Below, one piece after another: positions 33,726 to 40,787 of a DNA stretch of 64,000 bases. A program made the translations under genes and the position numbers. The stretch is from Pelobacter sp. (lineage in GTDB: Bacteria > Desulfobacterota > Desulfuromonadia > Geobacterales > Pseudopelobacteraceae). The DNA lies in NCBI GenBank assembly GCA_030824515.1, contig JAVBXN010000014.1, forward strand, positions 62,001 through 126,000, given 5' to 3'. The notes below the pieces were generated by a model. It saw nothing but the letters and a program-made list of their open reading frames with translations, ran no database searches and was not told the origin of the DNA. The number at the start of each line of letters is the position of its first letter. The first letter of the stretch is position 1.

Positions 33726-34301
33726 TCAGCGTTTCAACCCGTCCCAGCAGGCGGCGATGATTTTTACGATCAAATCATCATCCAAAGACACGAACCCGAG
33801 GATATGGTCGCGCGCCACCGATATCAGCGGGCCGAACGCCAGCGAGAACAGCACCACCAGCGGCAGATCCTTGATGACTTGCCGGGACAGGCCTTCCTCA
33901 AACAGTTTACGATAAATATCCTTATCATCTGCCTCCCCTGAAATCTTGTCCCTGCGATGCACTACGCCGTAAGGCGAGTTGTGGAACTGTTCCAGATAGC
34001 GGAAATCAAGCGGATTGGAAATGCAGTAACGCAGGACTGCGGTGCCGAGATGGATAAACCGCTCCCTGACCGATTTTTCCGGAGAATATCCATCCATCAA
34101 AACGGTTAACAACCTCTGTTCCAGCTCCCGGTACAACTCGTTTATCAACACGTCCTTGTTCTCAAAGTAACGGTAGATCGTCCCGGCGCCGACCCCGGCC
34201 TTGTCGGCTATCATCGCCATCGGAGCGCCGTGAAAGCCGTTTTCCGCAATAAGTTCCAGAGCGGCACGAACGATCTCATCCCGCTTGTCCGGTTTTGCCA
34301 T
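33726..34301 (-). CDS. TetR-family transcriptional regulator of the efflux operon
   Basis: A 191-residue TetR-type repressor. The N-terminal HTH (EIVRAALELIAENGFHGAPMAMIADKAGVGAGTIYRYFENKDVLINELY) is canonical; the C-terminal ligand domain is variable. ATG at 34301 (MAKPDKRDE) is preferred to 34307. The gene heads the pump operon on the same strand, 73 bases before the acrA-like gene, and matching palindromes sit before both genes, so it most likely represses itself and the pump and is released by a pump substrate. The ligand is unknown. Confidence 0.93.
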   Translation of the reverse strand: MAKPDKRDEIVRAALELIAENGFHGAPMAMIADKAGVGAGTIYRYFENKDVLINELYRELEQRLLTVLMDGYSPEKSVRERFIHLGTAVLRYCISNPLDFRYLEQFHNSPYGVVHRRDKISGEADDKDIYRKLFEEGLSRQVIKDLPLVVLFSLAFGPLISVARDHILGFVSLDDDLIVKIIAACWDGLKR

Positions 34302-34322
34302 GCACACAACCCCTCATTAATG

Positions 34323-34338
34323 GAATGAACGTTCATTC
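34323..34338. promoter_or_regulatory. TetR operator upstream of the regulator gene
   Basis: GAATGAACGTTCATTC, a perfect 16-base palindrome 22 bases before the tetR start, matching the site at 33674-33689. Confidence 0.75.
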
Positions 34339-34395
34339 TTTTTATACTTTTGCACAGGGGGTGTCAATCGTTTTTTACCGGAACCGGTTGATACG

Positions 34396-34890
34396 CTAAT
34401 GCCCCGGCACTTCGCCGCGCAAGGCCCCCTGCGGCCTGATGAAGGACAGAAATTCATCACGCAACCGCTGCGCCTCGTCCATATGCCCCTTGCAGAGCAG
34501 AAGCTCGATCACACATTCCGCGGTGCACAGACAGGCTTCCTTCTGGTTTTTCCTCAAGTTGTAGAGCGATTTCCCGGCAGGCGTCAGGCAGACCCGGCGG
34601 ATCTTCTGCAGGTAGGGGCTGCGCTGGTGTATTTTGCGGGCTTCGTGCCAGGTGCCGTCGATGATGATGAAGTGTTCGATTCCGCTCAGGTCGCCGTCGT
34701 TCTCATCCGTCGCCCCCGGATACACCAGCGCCACACCGCCCGCCTCGATCTCCTTGAGCAGCGCGGCCGGCGGGTTCATCCGGTCCCAGCGCACCTGCTC
34801 GGCGGCGGTTCCCAACACATCCACCACCAGACCGCCGGTGTTGGAGCGTTTACCAAACTCTTTTGAATGGGTCAGCAGGGTGATTTTCAT
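34396..34890 (-). CDS. DTW-domain protein (tRNA-uridine aminocarboxypropyltransferase type)
   Basis: A 164-residue protein with the DTW-domain signatures: DGTWHEARKI (the D-x-T-W core) and YNLRKNQKEACLCTAECVIELL (the conserved acidic motif). DTW proteins such as TapT transfer the aminocarboxypropyl group of SAM to uridine 47 of tRNA. It is somewhat shorter than TapT and lacks the N-terminal Cys-rich zinc region, so the exact substrate is uncertain. Follows the hpnI-like gene by 46 bases on the same strand. Confidence 0.82.
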   Translation of the reverse strand: MKITLLTHSKEFGKRSNTGGLVVDVLGTAAEQVRWDRMNPPAALLKEIEAGGVALVYPGATDENDGDLSGIEHFIIIDGTWHEARKIHQRSPYLQKIRRVCLTPAGKSLYNLRKNQKEACLCTAECVIELLLCKGHMDEAQRLRDEFLSFIRPQGALRGEVPGH

Positions 34891-34936
34891 GGCAGCAAGC
34901 CCGTATCCGGCACACCGTGGAAGTATGGGACCCGGA

Positions 34937-36082
34937 TCAAACCAGCTCCTCGATCTTGCCGCCCGGTTTCAGCACGAAACGGCTGCCGCGCCACTCCACC
35001 CGGTTGCCCAGAAAGGAGAGAGCCCAGGTGAAGAATGCCAGCATGTCGCGCAGCGGCAGCAACCAGAGCCAGCGCGGAAAGAGACCGTCCCGGACGAAAA
35101 CGCGGCTGAAGAGCGTGCAGACCAGCATGCGCAGCGCATACAAAAGCGCAACGGCGGACAGCGCCGGAGCAGGTGACGAAGCGATCAGCGTGGCCAGAAG
35201 CGCGGCAGGAAAGGGGAGCGTGATGCCCGAGGCCAGATAGCCTCCGGGGCGGCTGACCCGCATCGTACGGGCCCAGCGCAGCTGCCGGGAAAGCACCGAA
35301 ATCAGGTTTTCGGACTTGACCATGCTTTCCACGAAACAACCATCCAGAGCGATCCGCCAGCCGGACAGATGGATTTTATTGCCCAGCTGGTAATCATCGG
35401 CCAGGTAGTCGGCCAACGCCTGGAAACCGCCGATGGACGCCAGCGCTTCGCGCCGGACCGCCATCGAAGCGCCCAAGGCGAAGGAGAGCCCTTCCAGCTG
35501 CAGCGCCACCAGCACATTCGGGATCATCTCGGCGGTGAAACCGGTCGCCTCCAGCGCGGCAGCGACACCAGGCACCGACGAGGTACGGTAGAGCGAGGTC
35601 ACCAGACCGACCTGCGGATCGCTGAAATGGCTTGTGACCGATTTGAGATAGTCGCCCGCGACACGGATGTCGCTGTCGCAGACGATGATGATATCGTGTT
35701 TGGCCCTTGGGAAAGCGTTGATCAGGTTGGAGACCTTGTAGTTGGGGCCATGTATGGCCGGATTGATCACCAGCGAGATGTCGTGTTCCGGAAAATCTGC
35801 CATCAGCTGGCGGATCACCGGTATCACCTGGTCATCGGGCGACGCAGCAGCAAAGATCAACTGGAGCGCCCCGTCATGATTCTGGCGGCAGAACGAGGCA
35901 AAATTATCGTAACTGCCCTCATCCATTCCCTTGACCGGCTTCAGGATCGACACTCCCGGATGCCGGCCGACGTCGACCTGCGTTGGCAGACTCCTGAAGT
36001 ACTTTGCGGCGCAGACCAGCGAAATCAGCGAATAGGCCAGAGCCGGCAGGATGACGATAAATGGAAGCAATGTGAATAACAT
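34937..36082 (-). CDS. hpnI: hopanoid biosynthesis glycosyltransferase, HpnI type
   Basis: A 381-residue GT2-like (ceramide-glucosyltransferase related) protein. An N-terminal membrane segment is followed by VSILKPVKGMDEG, the DSDIRV metal-binding motif, the acceptor-site DDYQLG and the RQLRWARTMR (Q/RxxRW) motif, and two or three membrane segments at the C-terminus. HpnI transfers N-acetylglucosamine to bacteriohopanetetrol. No other hopanoid genes lie in the window, so the assignment rests on family resemblance alone. It starts two bases before the stop region of the upstream methyltransferase gene ends. Confidence 0.82.
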   Translation of the reverse strand: MLFTLLPFIVILPALAYSLISLVCAAKYFRSLPTQVDVGRHPGVSILKPVKGMDEGSYDNFASFCRQNHDGALQLIFAAASPDDQVIPVIRQLMADFPEHDISLVINPAIHGPNYKVSNLINAFPRAKHDIIIVCDSDIRVAGDYLKSVTSHFSDPQVGLVTSLYRTSSVPGVAAALEATGFTAEMIPNVLVALQLEGLSFALGASMAVRREALASIGGFQALADYLADDYQLGNKIHLSGWRIALDGCFVESMVKSENLISVLSRQLRWARTMRVSRPGGYLASGITLPFPAALLATLIASSPAPALSAVALLYALRMLVCTLFSRVFVRDGLFPRWLWLLPLRDMLAFFTWALSFLGNRVEWRGSRFVLKPGGKIEELV

Positions 36083-36083
36083 G

Positions 36084-36674
36084 TCAGCAGGCTTTCTGGA
36101 TGATTATGCAGTATGGCGCATCGCAGGCGACATTCAGCTGCCCCATGCGCCAGGAATGGTAGTTGCGTGGATCGAGTGCGGCAGCCCAGCCGTCAATCAC
36201 CTGCCGTTCTTCGTCGCCGCCGCTGTGGCCCGGATAGATCGTCATCAGCACGACTCCTGTCGGCGCCAGCAGTTGCAACGACTGTTCGAGAGCGTTCAGG
36301 GTAGTCTCCGGACGGGTGACAACCGCACGATCCCCGCCGGGCAGGTAACCCAGGTTGAACATCACCGCCTGCAACGGGACAGCCAGGTATCTTGCAAGCT
36401 GCTCGTGCCCGGAGTGCAGCAACGTCACGCGCTCGGCCAGACCGGCCCCGGCCAGTTTGCGGCCGGTCTCGACAATCGCCGGCTGCTGCACATCGAATCC
36501 CCACACATGCCCTTGCGGGCCGACCAGGCCGGCCAGTAACAGAGTATCATGGCCGTTGCCGCAGGTGGCATCCACCGCCCTGTCTCCCGGTCGCACGAAA
36601 CAGCGCGCCAGGAGGTGCGAAAGCGCCACCGGTCCGCGTAGCAGCGGTATTTCCGAAACAGATGATGATAACAT
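36084..36674 (-). CDS. YtqB-like class I methyltransferase (putative rRNA methylase)
   Basis: A 196-residue SAM-dependent methyltransferase of the putative rRNA methylase (YtqB, PF06962) family: motif I VDATCGNGHDTLLLAGLVG, then FDVQQPAI, VMFNLGYLPGGD and MTIYPGHSGGDEE, all characteristic. A longer frame runs upstream to 37232 but overlaps the pseudouridine synthase gene on the other strand; the ATG at 36674 gives the normal family length. Its stop lies one base before the hpnI-type start codon. Divergent from the pseudouridine synthase gene. Confidence 0.9.
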   Translation of the reverse strand: MLSSSVSEIPLLRGPVALSHLLARCFVRPGDRAVDATCGNGHDTLLLAGLVGPQGHVWGFDVQQPAIVETGRKLAGAGLAERVTLLHSGHEQLARYLAVPLQAVMFNLGYLPGGDRAVVTRPETTLNALEQSLQLLAPTGVVLMTIYPGHSGGDEERQVIDGWAAALDPRNYHSWRMGQLNVACDAPYCIIIQKAC

Positions 36675-36758
36675 GGCGGCAGAGATTAACAGAAACGGGT
36701 GGCTTTCGCCACAGGGATTTTGTTTGAAATCGATCGTCAAACAGGTTACTACGGTAGC

Positions 36759-37640
36759 ATGATAATCAGAAAAACCATCGGCAATCAACATAACGGACTG
36801 CGCCTGGATGACGCCATCGCCACGCTCTGCGGCAATGTCAGCAAATCCGAGGCGCGGCGGATCATCGATCGCGGCGGCTGCGCGGTGAATTCTGCCATGG
36901 TGCGGGTAGCGTCGCGCAGCGTAAAGAGCGGTGATACATTCGAGATCGGCGTGATGGAGGCGGGACGCTTCCGCGAGCTGTTGCTGCCGCCGGAAGCGCT
37001 CCTGTACGAGGACGCCGACCTGATCGCGGTCAACAAGCCGGCCGGGATTAACACCCAGCGCACCCCCTACCAGCTGAAGGGAACACTGGAATACTGGGTG
37101 GCCGAATATTTCAAGGCGCAGGGCAACAATGAACCGGCCCGCGTGATCCATCGCCTGGATCGCGGCACCTCGGGCGCCATGCTGTTTCCCAGGCACAAAC
37201 CGGCGGCGGCCTGGCTGTCGAAACGCTTTCACGACGGCGAGGTGGACAAGCGCTATCTGGCGCTGATCAGCGGCCGACCTGAGCTGGAAAGCTGGACCGT
37301 GGACGCCCCGATCGGCAAGATCGCTTCGGCCAGGTACGGCATCGTCAGCGGCGGACGCTCCGCGGTGACCGAATTCCGGCTGCTGTCATCGTCCGGCGAA
37401 CTTTCGCTGGTGGAAGCCAGGCCGCTGACCGGACGCACCCACCAGATCCGGGTGCACCTGGAATACGGCGGAATACCGATCGTCGGCGACCCCACCTACG
37501 GCAACCGACCGGCGGAGCGGATGATGCTGCACTGTTCCGAGATGATGCTGTTGGATGCAAAAGGGAAGGAGCTGCGGGTGCGGGCGCCGCTGGACGGAGT
37601 GTTCACGGATTATCTGGCAGAGATGCCAATGTACGATTAA
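36759..37640 (+). CDS. RluA-family pseudouridine synthase
   Basis: A 293-residue pseudouridine synthase with an N-terminal S4-like RNA-binding domain (RLDDAIATLCGNVSKSEARRIIDRGGCAVN) and the catalytic motif HRLDRGTSG, whose first aspartate is the nucleophile. The closing motifs PLTGRTHQIRVHLEYGGIPIVGDPTYG are complete. The target (23S rRNA or tRNA position) cannot be told from sequence. ATG at 36759 chosen; the longer frame from 36699 lacks homology. The 3' end overlaps the convergent DUF3147 gene by four bases. Confidence 0.93.
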   Translation: MIIRKTIGNQHNGLRLDDAIATLCGNVSKSEARRIIDRGGCAVNSAMVRVASRSVKSGDTFEIGVMEAGRFRELLLPPEALLYEDADLIAVNKPAGINTQRTPYQLKGTLEYWVAEYFKAQGNNEPARVIHRLDRGTSGAMLFPRHKPAAAWLSKRFHDGEVDKRYLALISGRPELESWTVDAPIGKIASARYGIVSGGRSAVTEFRLLSSSGELSLVEARPLTGRTHQIRVHLEYGGIPIVGDPTYGNRPAERMMLHCSEMMLLDAKGKELRVRAPLDGVFTDYLAEMPMYD

Positions 37641-37966
37641 CGCAGCACCCACTGGTGCAGCAACGCGCCCCCCAACCACAGCAGACCACCAACCGCCAGC
37701 GCCGCCGGCAGTTCCAGCCCCTTGCGCAGACATAAAAAAGTCGCGATGAAGAAAACCACCGTTGGTCCGATGCCCCACAGCACCCCCTGGGTGTAGCCGG
37801 TAATCAGTTTTTTATCACCGGGATTGTCGCTGGCCAGCCAGAGCAGCACGATCAGGCTGGTGAGCGGCATGGTCGCGATCAAACCGCCCAGGGACGGGAA
37901 ACGTTTGCCGATCAGCACACAGGCGACGATGACCAGGTTCGAGACGAGGAGTTTTACGAGGAACAT
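37637..37966 (-). CDS. DUF3147 family membrane protein
   Basis: A 109-residue inner membrane protein with four hydrophobic helices. LGGLIATMPLTSLIVLLWL and GDKKLITGYTQGVLWGIGPTVVFFIATFLCLRKGL match the DUF3147 pattern. Function unknown. Its start overlaps the end of the cbiL gene by 13 bases, so it is the last gene of that operon. Confidence 0.85.
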   Translation of the reverse strand: MFLVKLLVSNLVIVACVLIGKRFPSLGGLIATMPLTSLIVLLWLASDNPGDKKLITGYTQGVLWGIGPTVVFFIATFLCLRKGLELPAALAVGGLLWLGGALLHQWVLR

Positions 37967-38667
37967 GGCTGTTTGATAATCAACAGCGACAGGTAATCCG
38001 GTGAATGGGCCGAGATTTCGGCGAAATCGGTCAGAATCTTCTGGCGGGAACTGCCGACCCGCTCGACGAAGACGGTGCTCGCCTCGCGGCCAGTCTGGCG
38101 AAGAAGTTCAAGGATGTCGGCGTAGAGCGGCTTGACCTTCAGCAGCACGACCGTTTCGAAGTTGGCCAGGGCGGCGGCGATCTGTTCGATTCCGGCGGTG
38201 GCCGGCACGACCGCCATCTTCTCCTCGGCCTCCACCAGCGGCAGCGCGGCCTGGGCCGCGGCGGCGTTGATGCTGGAGATGCCGGGAACAATCTCCACCG
38301 GCAGATGCGGCCACTTTTCACGCAGGATGCGCAGCAGGTAGATAAAGGTGGAATAAAAGAGCGGATCGCCGATCGTGATGAAAGCCACTTTGCGACCGGC
38401 TTCGGCGTGCCCGGCGATCAGTTCGGCCGCTTCATTCCAGGCCGGGACCAGGCGGGCACGGTCGGAGGTCATCGGGAACTGGTGCACGATAACTTGCTGG
38501 CGCTCCTCGTCGATGAACTCGCGTATCGTGGCCAGGGCCACGCTGGCCTCGGAGGGATTGGATACAGGCGCCAGGATCACGTCGGCCCGGCGCAGGACCA
38601 GTTCGGCCTTGCGGGTCAGAAGCTCCGGATCGCCCGGACCGACGCCGACGGCGTGGATCAGGGCCAC
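37954..38667 (-). CDS. cbiL: precorrin-2/cobalt-factor II C20-methyltransferase
   Basis: A 237-residue tetrapyrrole methylase. VGVGPGDPELLTRKA is the N-terminal SAM-binding motif, ITIGDPLFYSTFIYL the second, and VPGISSINAAAA the third, in the pattern of CbiL/CobI. Adds the methyl at C20 in cobalamin biosynthesis. The GTG start overlaps the stop of the cbiET gene by one base (TAGTG), so translation is coupled. The presence of CbiET rather than CobL with an oxygen-dependent set suggests the anaerobic pathway. Confidence 0.92.
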   Translation of the reverse strand: MALIHAVGVGPGDPELLTRKAELVLRRADVILAPVSNPSEASVALATIREFIDEERQQVIVHQFPMTSDRARLVPAWNEAAELIAGHAEAGRKVAFITIGDPLFYSTFIYLLRILREKWPHLPVEIVPGISSINAAAAQAALPLVEAEEKMAVVPATAGIEQIAAALANFETVVLLKVKPLYADILELLRQTGREASTVFVERVGSSRQKILTDFAEISAHSPDYLSLLIIKQPCSS

Positions 38668-39884
38668 TATTCGCCCCCCTTCCGGGCGGTGATCACATAG
38701 ACCGGGTTCTGGGCCTCGAACATCTTGTATTCGGTCAGGTTGCGGGTCTTGGCGATATTGACGCAGGTGGCCTCGACCGTGAAGCCGTGGTCCTCCAGGA
38801 ATTCCACAGCCCTGGTCAGGGTGTCAAGGGTCACGGCGTTGATCACCACCACCCCTTCCGACTTCAGCCTCAGCGAAATCACATCGATAATCTCGTCCAG
38901 CTTGCCGCCGGCGCCGCCGATAAAGACGCGGTCCGGATCGGGCAGGTCATCCAGCCCTTCCGGAGCGAAGGCCTCGATCAGCTTGATATTGCGGGTACAG
39001 AATTTTTTCAGGTTTTCGGCGATGAAACCGATACACTGCTGGTTTCTTTCCACCGCGAAAATGCGGCCGTTCGGCATCAGGTTGGAGGCTTCGATCGAAA
39101 CCGAGCAGCTGCCGGCGCCGATATCCCACAACACCAGGTCGTCCTGCAACTGCAGTTTGGCCAGCGTGACGGCCCGCACCTCCTGCTTGGTGATCAGCTT
39201 CTTGGAGGTGTGGAACTCGTCGTCTCCGATTCCGATCAAAGGATAATGAATCAGGTTCGGCTCATAGGTACGGATCAGGATCAAGATATTCAACTCTGAG
39301 GAGCTTATTTCCAAAAGGCCGCGCACCGTGGTTTTGGTGAACTTCTCGGTCGGCATACCCAGGTCTTCGCACAGCCAGGCCTCGTACCCTTCGGCGCCCC
39401 GTTCAATCAACTCGGCGGCAATCGCCTTGGGAGTGTTGACCCTGTCGGTCAGAACGCAGGCTTTTTCGGCGGCAATGATCTTGTCAATCGCCGGATGCAT
39501 TCCGCGACCATGCACCGAAACAAAGATGCCGTCGTCCCACGGTTCCTTGATGCGCGCAAAGGCATACTGCATGCTGGTGACATTGGGGAAGATCTCGATC
39601 CGGTCCTTGGATAGATTGCGGAGCAGAAAACGCGACACACCGAAAAAGGCCGGATCGCCCGATGCGAGAACCACAACCCGCTGTTCGGTCTGCCTGAGGA
39701 ACTCCATCAACTCTGACAGGTCGCCCAGCACCCGCTTCTCTCCGGCAAAATCAGGAAATATGTCCAGATGCCGTTGATGACCGATCAGCACATCGGCCTT
39801 GCCGATGATTTCCAGCGCCTTGGCGGTAAAGCCTTCCCAGCCCGTGATACCCGCCCCAACCAGATAAATCTTTTGCTGTGCCAT
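38667..39884 (-). CDS. cbiET: fused precorrin-6Y/cobalt-precorrin C5,15-methyltransferase and decarboxylase
   Basis: A 405-residue bifunctional protein. The N-terminal half (IYLVGAGITGWEG..., ASGDPAFFGVSRFLL, NVTSMQYAFARIKEPWDD) is CbiE; the C-terminal half (VLWDIGAGSCSVSIEAS, FIGGAGGKLDEII) is CbiT. Together they methylate C5 and C15 and decarboxylate the acetate side chain at C12. The ATG at 39884 has GGAGT at seven bases; the open frame to 39953 is upstream noise. First gene of a cbiET-cbiL-DUF3147 unit. No cobalamin riboswitch is seen upstream. Confidence 0.94.
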   Translation of the reverse strand: MAQQKIYLVGAGITGWEGFTAKALEIIGKADVLIGHQRHLDIFPDFAGEKRVLGDLSELMEFLRQTEQRVVVLASGDPAFFGVSRFLLRNLSKDRIEIFPNVTSMQYAFARIKEPWDDGIFVSVHGRGMHPAIDKIIAAEKACVLTDRVNTPKAIAAELIERGAEGYEAWLCEDLGMPTEKFTKTTVRGLLEISSSELNILILIRTYEPNLIHYPLIGIGDDEFHTSKKLITKQEVRAVTLAKLQLQDDLVLWDIGAGSCSVSIEASNLMPNGRIFAVERNQQCIGFIAENLKKFCTRNIKLIEAFAPEGLDDLPDPDRVFIGGAGGKLDEIIDVISLRLKSEGVVVINAVTLDTLTRAVEFLEDHGFTVEATCVNIAKTRNLTEYKMFEAQNPVYVITARKGGE

Positions 39885-40143
39885 GTGCAATACTCCGCTT
39901 GGAATGTCCTCGAACAACGCCGGCACTATATCACCCAAACAGCCAAAAATCACCAGATTACTTGTGGAGTATCATCAGCCATCACTGCATCCGCCGGCAC
40001 GCGACACCTCTGGAAAATAACGGAGTCAAAATTCCGCAAAATGGCATACCAACGTCATTTAACGGCAGCCACCTCACAACAATAGGAAGAACATCACAAT
40101 CTAACTACCTGTATTTGCTTAGAAATACAATATCTGTCCGACA

Positions 40144-40157
40144 GGCACAAAATATGC
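40144..40157 (+). promoter_or_regulatory. candidate sigma54 promoter upstream of the riboswitch
   Basis: GGCAC...ATGC with GG and GC exactly ten bases apart, the spacing of -24/-12 elements, at the right distance (about 25-40 bases) before the aptamer. The -12 box reads ATGC, not TTGC, so this is tentative. The rest of 39885-40180 holds no gene. Confidence 0.3.
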
Positions 40158-40181
40158 TTGCAACGCTATTACACAGATTAC

Positions 40182-40272
40182 AGCGGGATAAACGATACTA
40201 CTAAACCATCCGCGAGGATGGGACGGAAAGCCCAAGGGTCTCCCCGAGACAGCCGGGTCGCCGAAATATCTC
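40182..40272 (+). promoter_or_regulatory. GEMM-I riboswitch, cGAMP-type (GEMM-Ib)
   Basis: ACTAAACCATCC-GCGA-GGATGGGACGGAAAGCC is the conserved AAACC / GNRA-capped hairpin / GGGACGCAAAGCC-like core of cyclic-dinucleotide (GEMM-I) aptamers, followed by AAGGGTCTC-CCC-GAGACAGCC (second stem) and GGGTCGCCGA. The base equivalent to G20 of the c-di-GMP aptamer reads A in my alignment (TACT before AAACC), the change that marks the 3',3'-cGAMP-sensing Geobacter variants. It sits on the + strand just ahead of a terminator and a secreted-protein gene. Confidence 0.88.
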
Positions 40273-40296
40273 AACGAGATGGCGACCCGTTTTTTT
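40254..40296 (+). terminator. riboswitch-controlled intrinsic terminator
   Basis: CGGGTCGCC (40254-40262) pairs with GGCGACCCG (40281-40289) around an inner ATCTC-AAC-GAGAT hairpin, followed by seven Ts. Its 5' strand is the 3' end of the aptamer, so ligand binding should prevent terminator formation and switch the downstream gene on. Confidence 0.85.
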
Positions 40297-40344
40297 GTCG
40301 CCGTACGTTGCGCCAGCAGCGCAATGCCCACTAAGGGGGAGAGA

Positions 40345-40698
40345 ATGATGGCCCGGCTACCTCGAACAAAAAGCAGCATCGCAGCACTCCTCATCCTCGT
40401 ATTTGCCCTGATTTTGCCGGCAGCGCCGGCAAATGCCGAAGAAATACTGTTTCTCTACCGCGGCCCGGAATCGATTTCGGCCAGACCCGGCATCCCATCA
40501 CTTCCTGCCCGCCGCAAGTTCCCGATCAGACTCGACGACAAGGGGGATCTCCTGATCCAGTGCGGCTGCGCGCGCTTTGTGGTCGCATACAACGATCCTC
40601 TCGACCAACTGAAACCCGTAGAGCAGCAACGCACGCCCCAGAGGCCGGAAAACGTGGCAATCAATGGCATCAGTGTCACGGCAAGCATTTCATTTTGA
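40345..40698 (+). CDS. small secreted protein under riboswitch control
   Basis: A 117-residue protein with a signal peptide (cleavage near PANA/E, about residue 31) and a short mature domain containing one C-x-C pair (LIQCGCARFVV) and a run of basic/proline-rich sequence. No haem-binding CxxCH. I do not recognise the family. GGGGGA lies four to seven bases before the tandem ATG codons. It is the only gene between the cGAMP-type riboswitch and the convergent kinase, so it is the controlled gene. Proteins under these switches in Geobacter are often extracellular and linked to surface electron transfer; that role is inference. Confidence 0.72.
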   Translation: MMARLPRTKSSIAALLILVFALILPAAPANAEEILFLYRGPESISARPGIPSLPARRKFPIRLDDKGDLLIQCGCARFVVAYNDPLDQLKPVEQQRTPQRPENVAINGISVTASISF

Positions 40699-40738
40699 AA
40701 CAGGCCGGAAAACGGCCAATTGACAAACAGAAGGGAGG

Positions 40739-40770
40739 GAGAGGGGATACGAATTAACGCATCCCCTCTC
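40739..40770. terminator. inverted repeat between convergent genes
   Basis: GAGAGGGGAT and ATCCCCTCTC with a 12-base loop between the secreted-protein gene and the kinase gene. No T run on either side, so terminator activity is only probable. Confidence 0.5.
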
Positions 40771-40787
40771 TCCATTTGGAATACGTG

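Noticed and set aside
36675-37232. N-terminal extension of the YtqB-like methyltransferase
   Set aside because: It is antisense to the pseudouridine synthase gene and has no similarity to methyltransferases.
39885-40140. A cobalamin riboswitch upstream of cbiET
   Set aside because: No B12-box or matching stem pattern could be found on the minus strand in this stretch.
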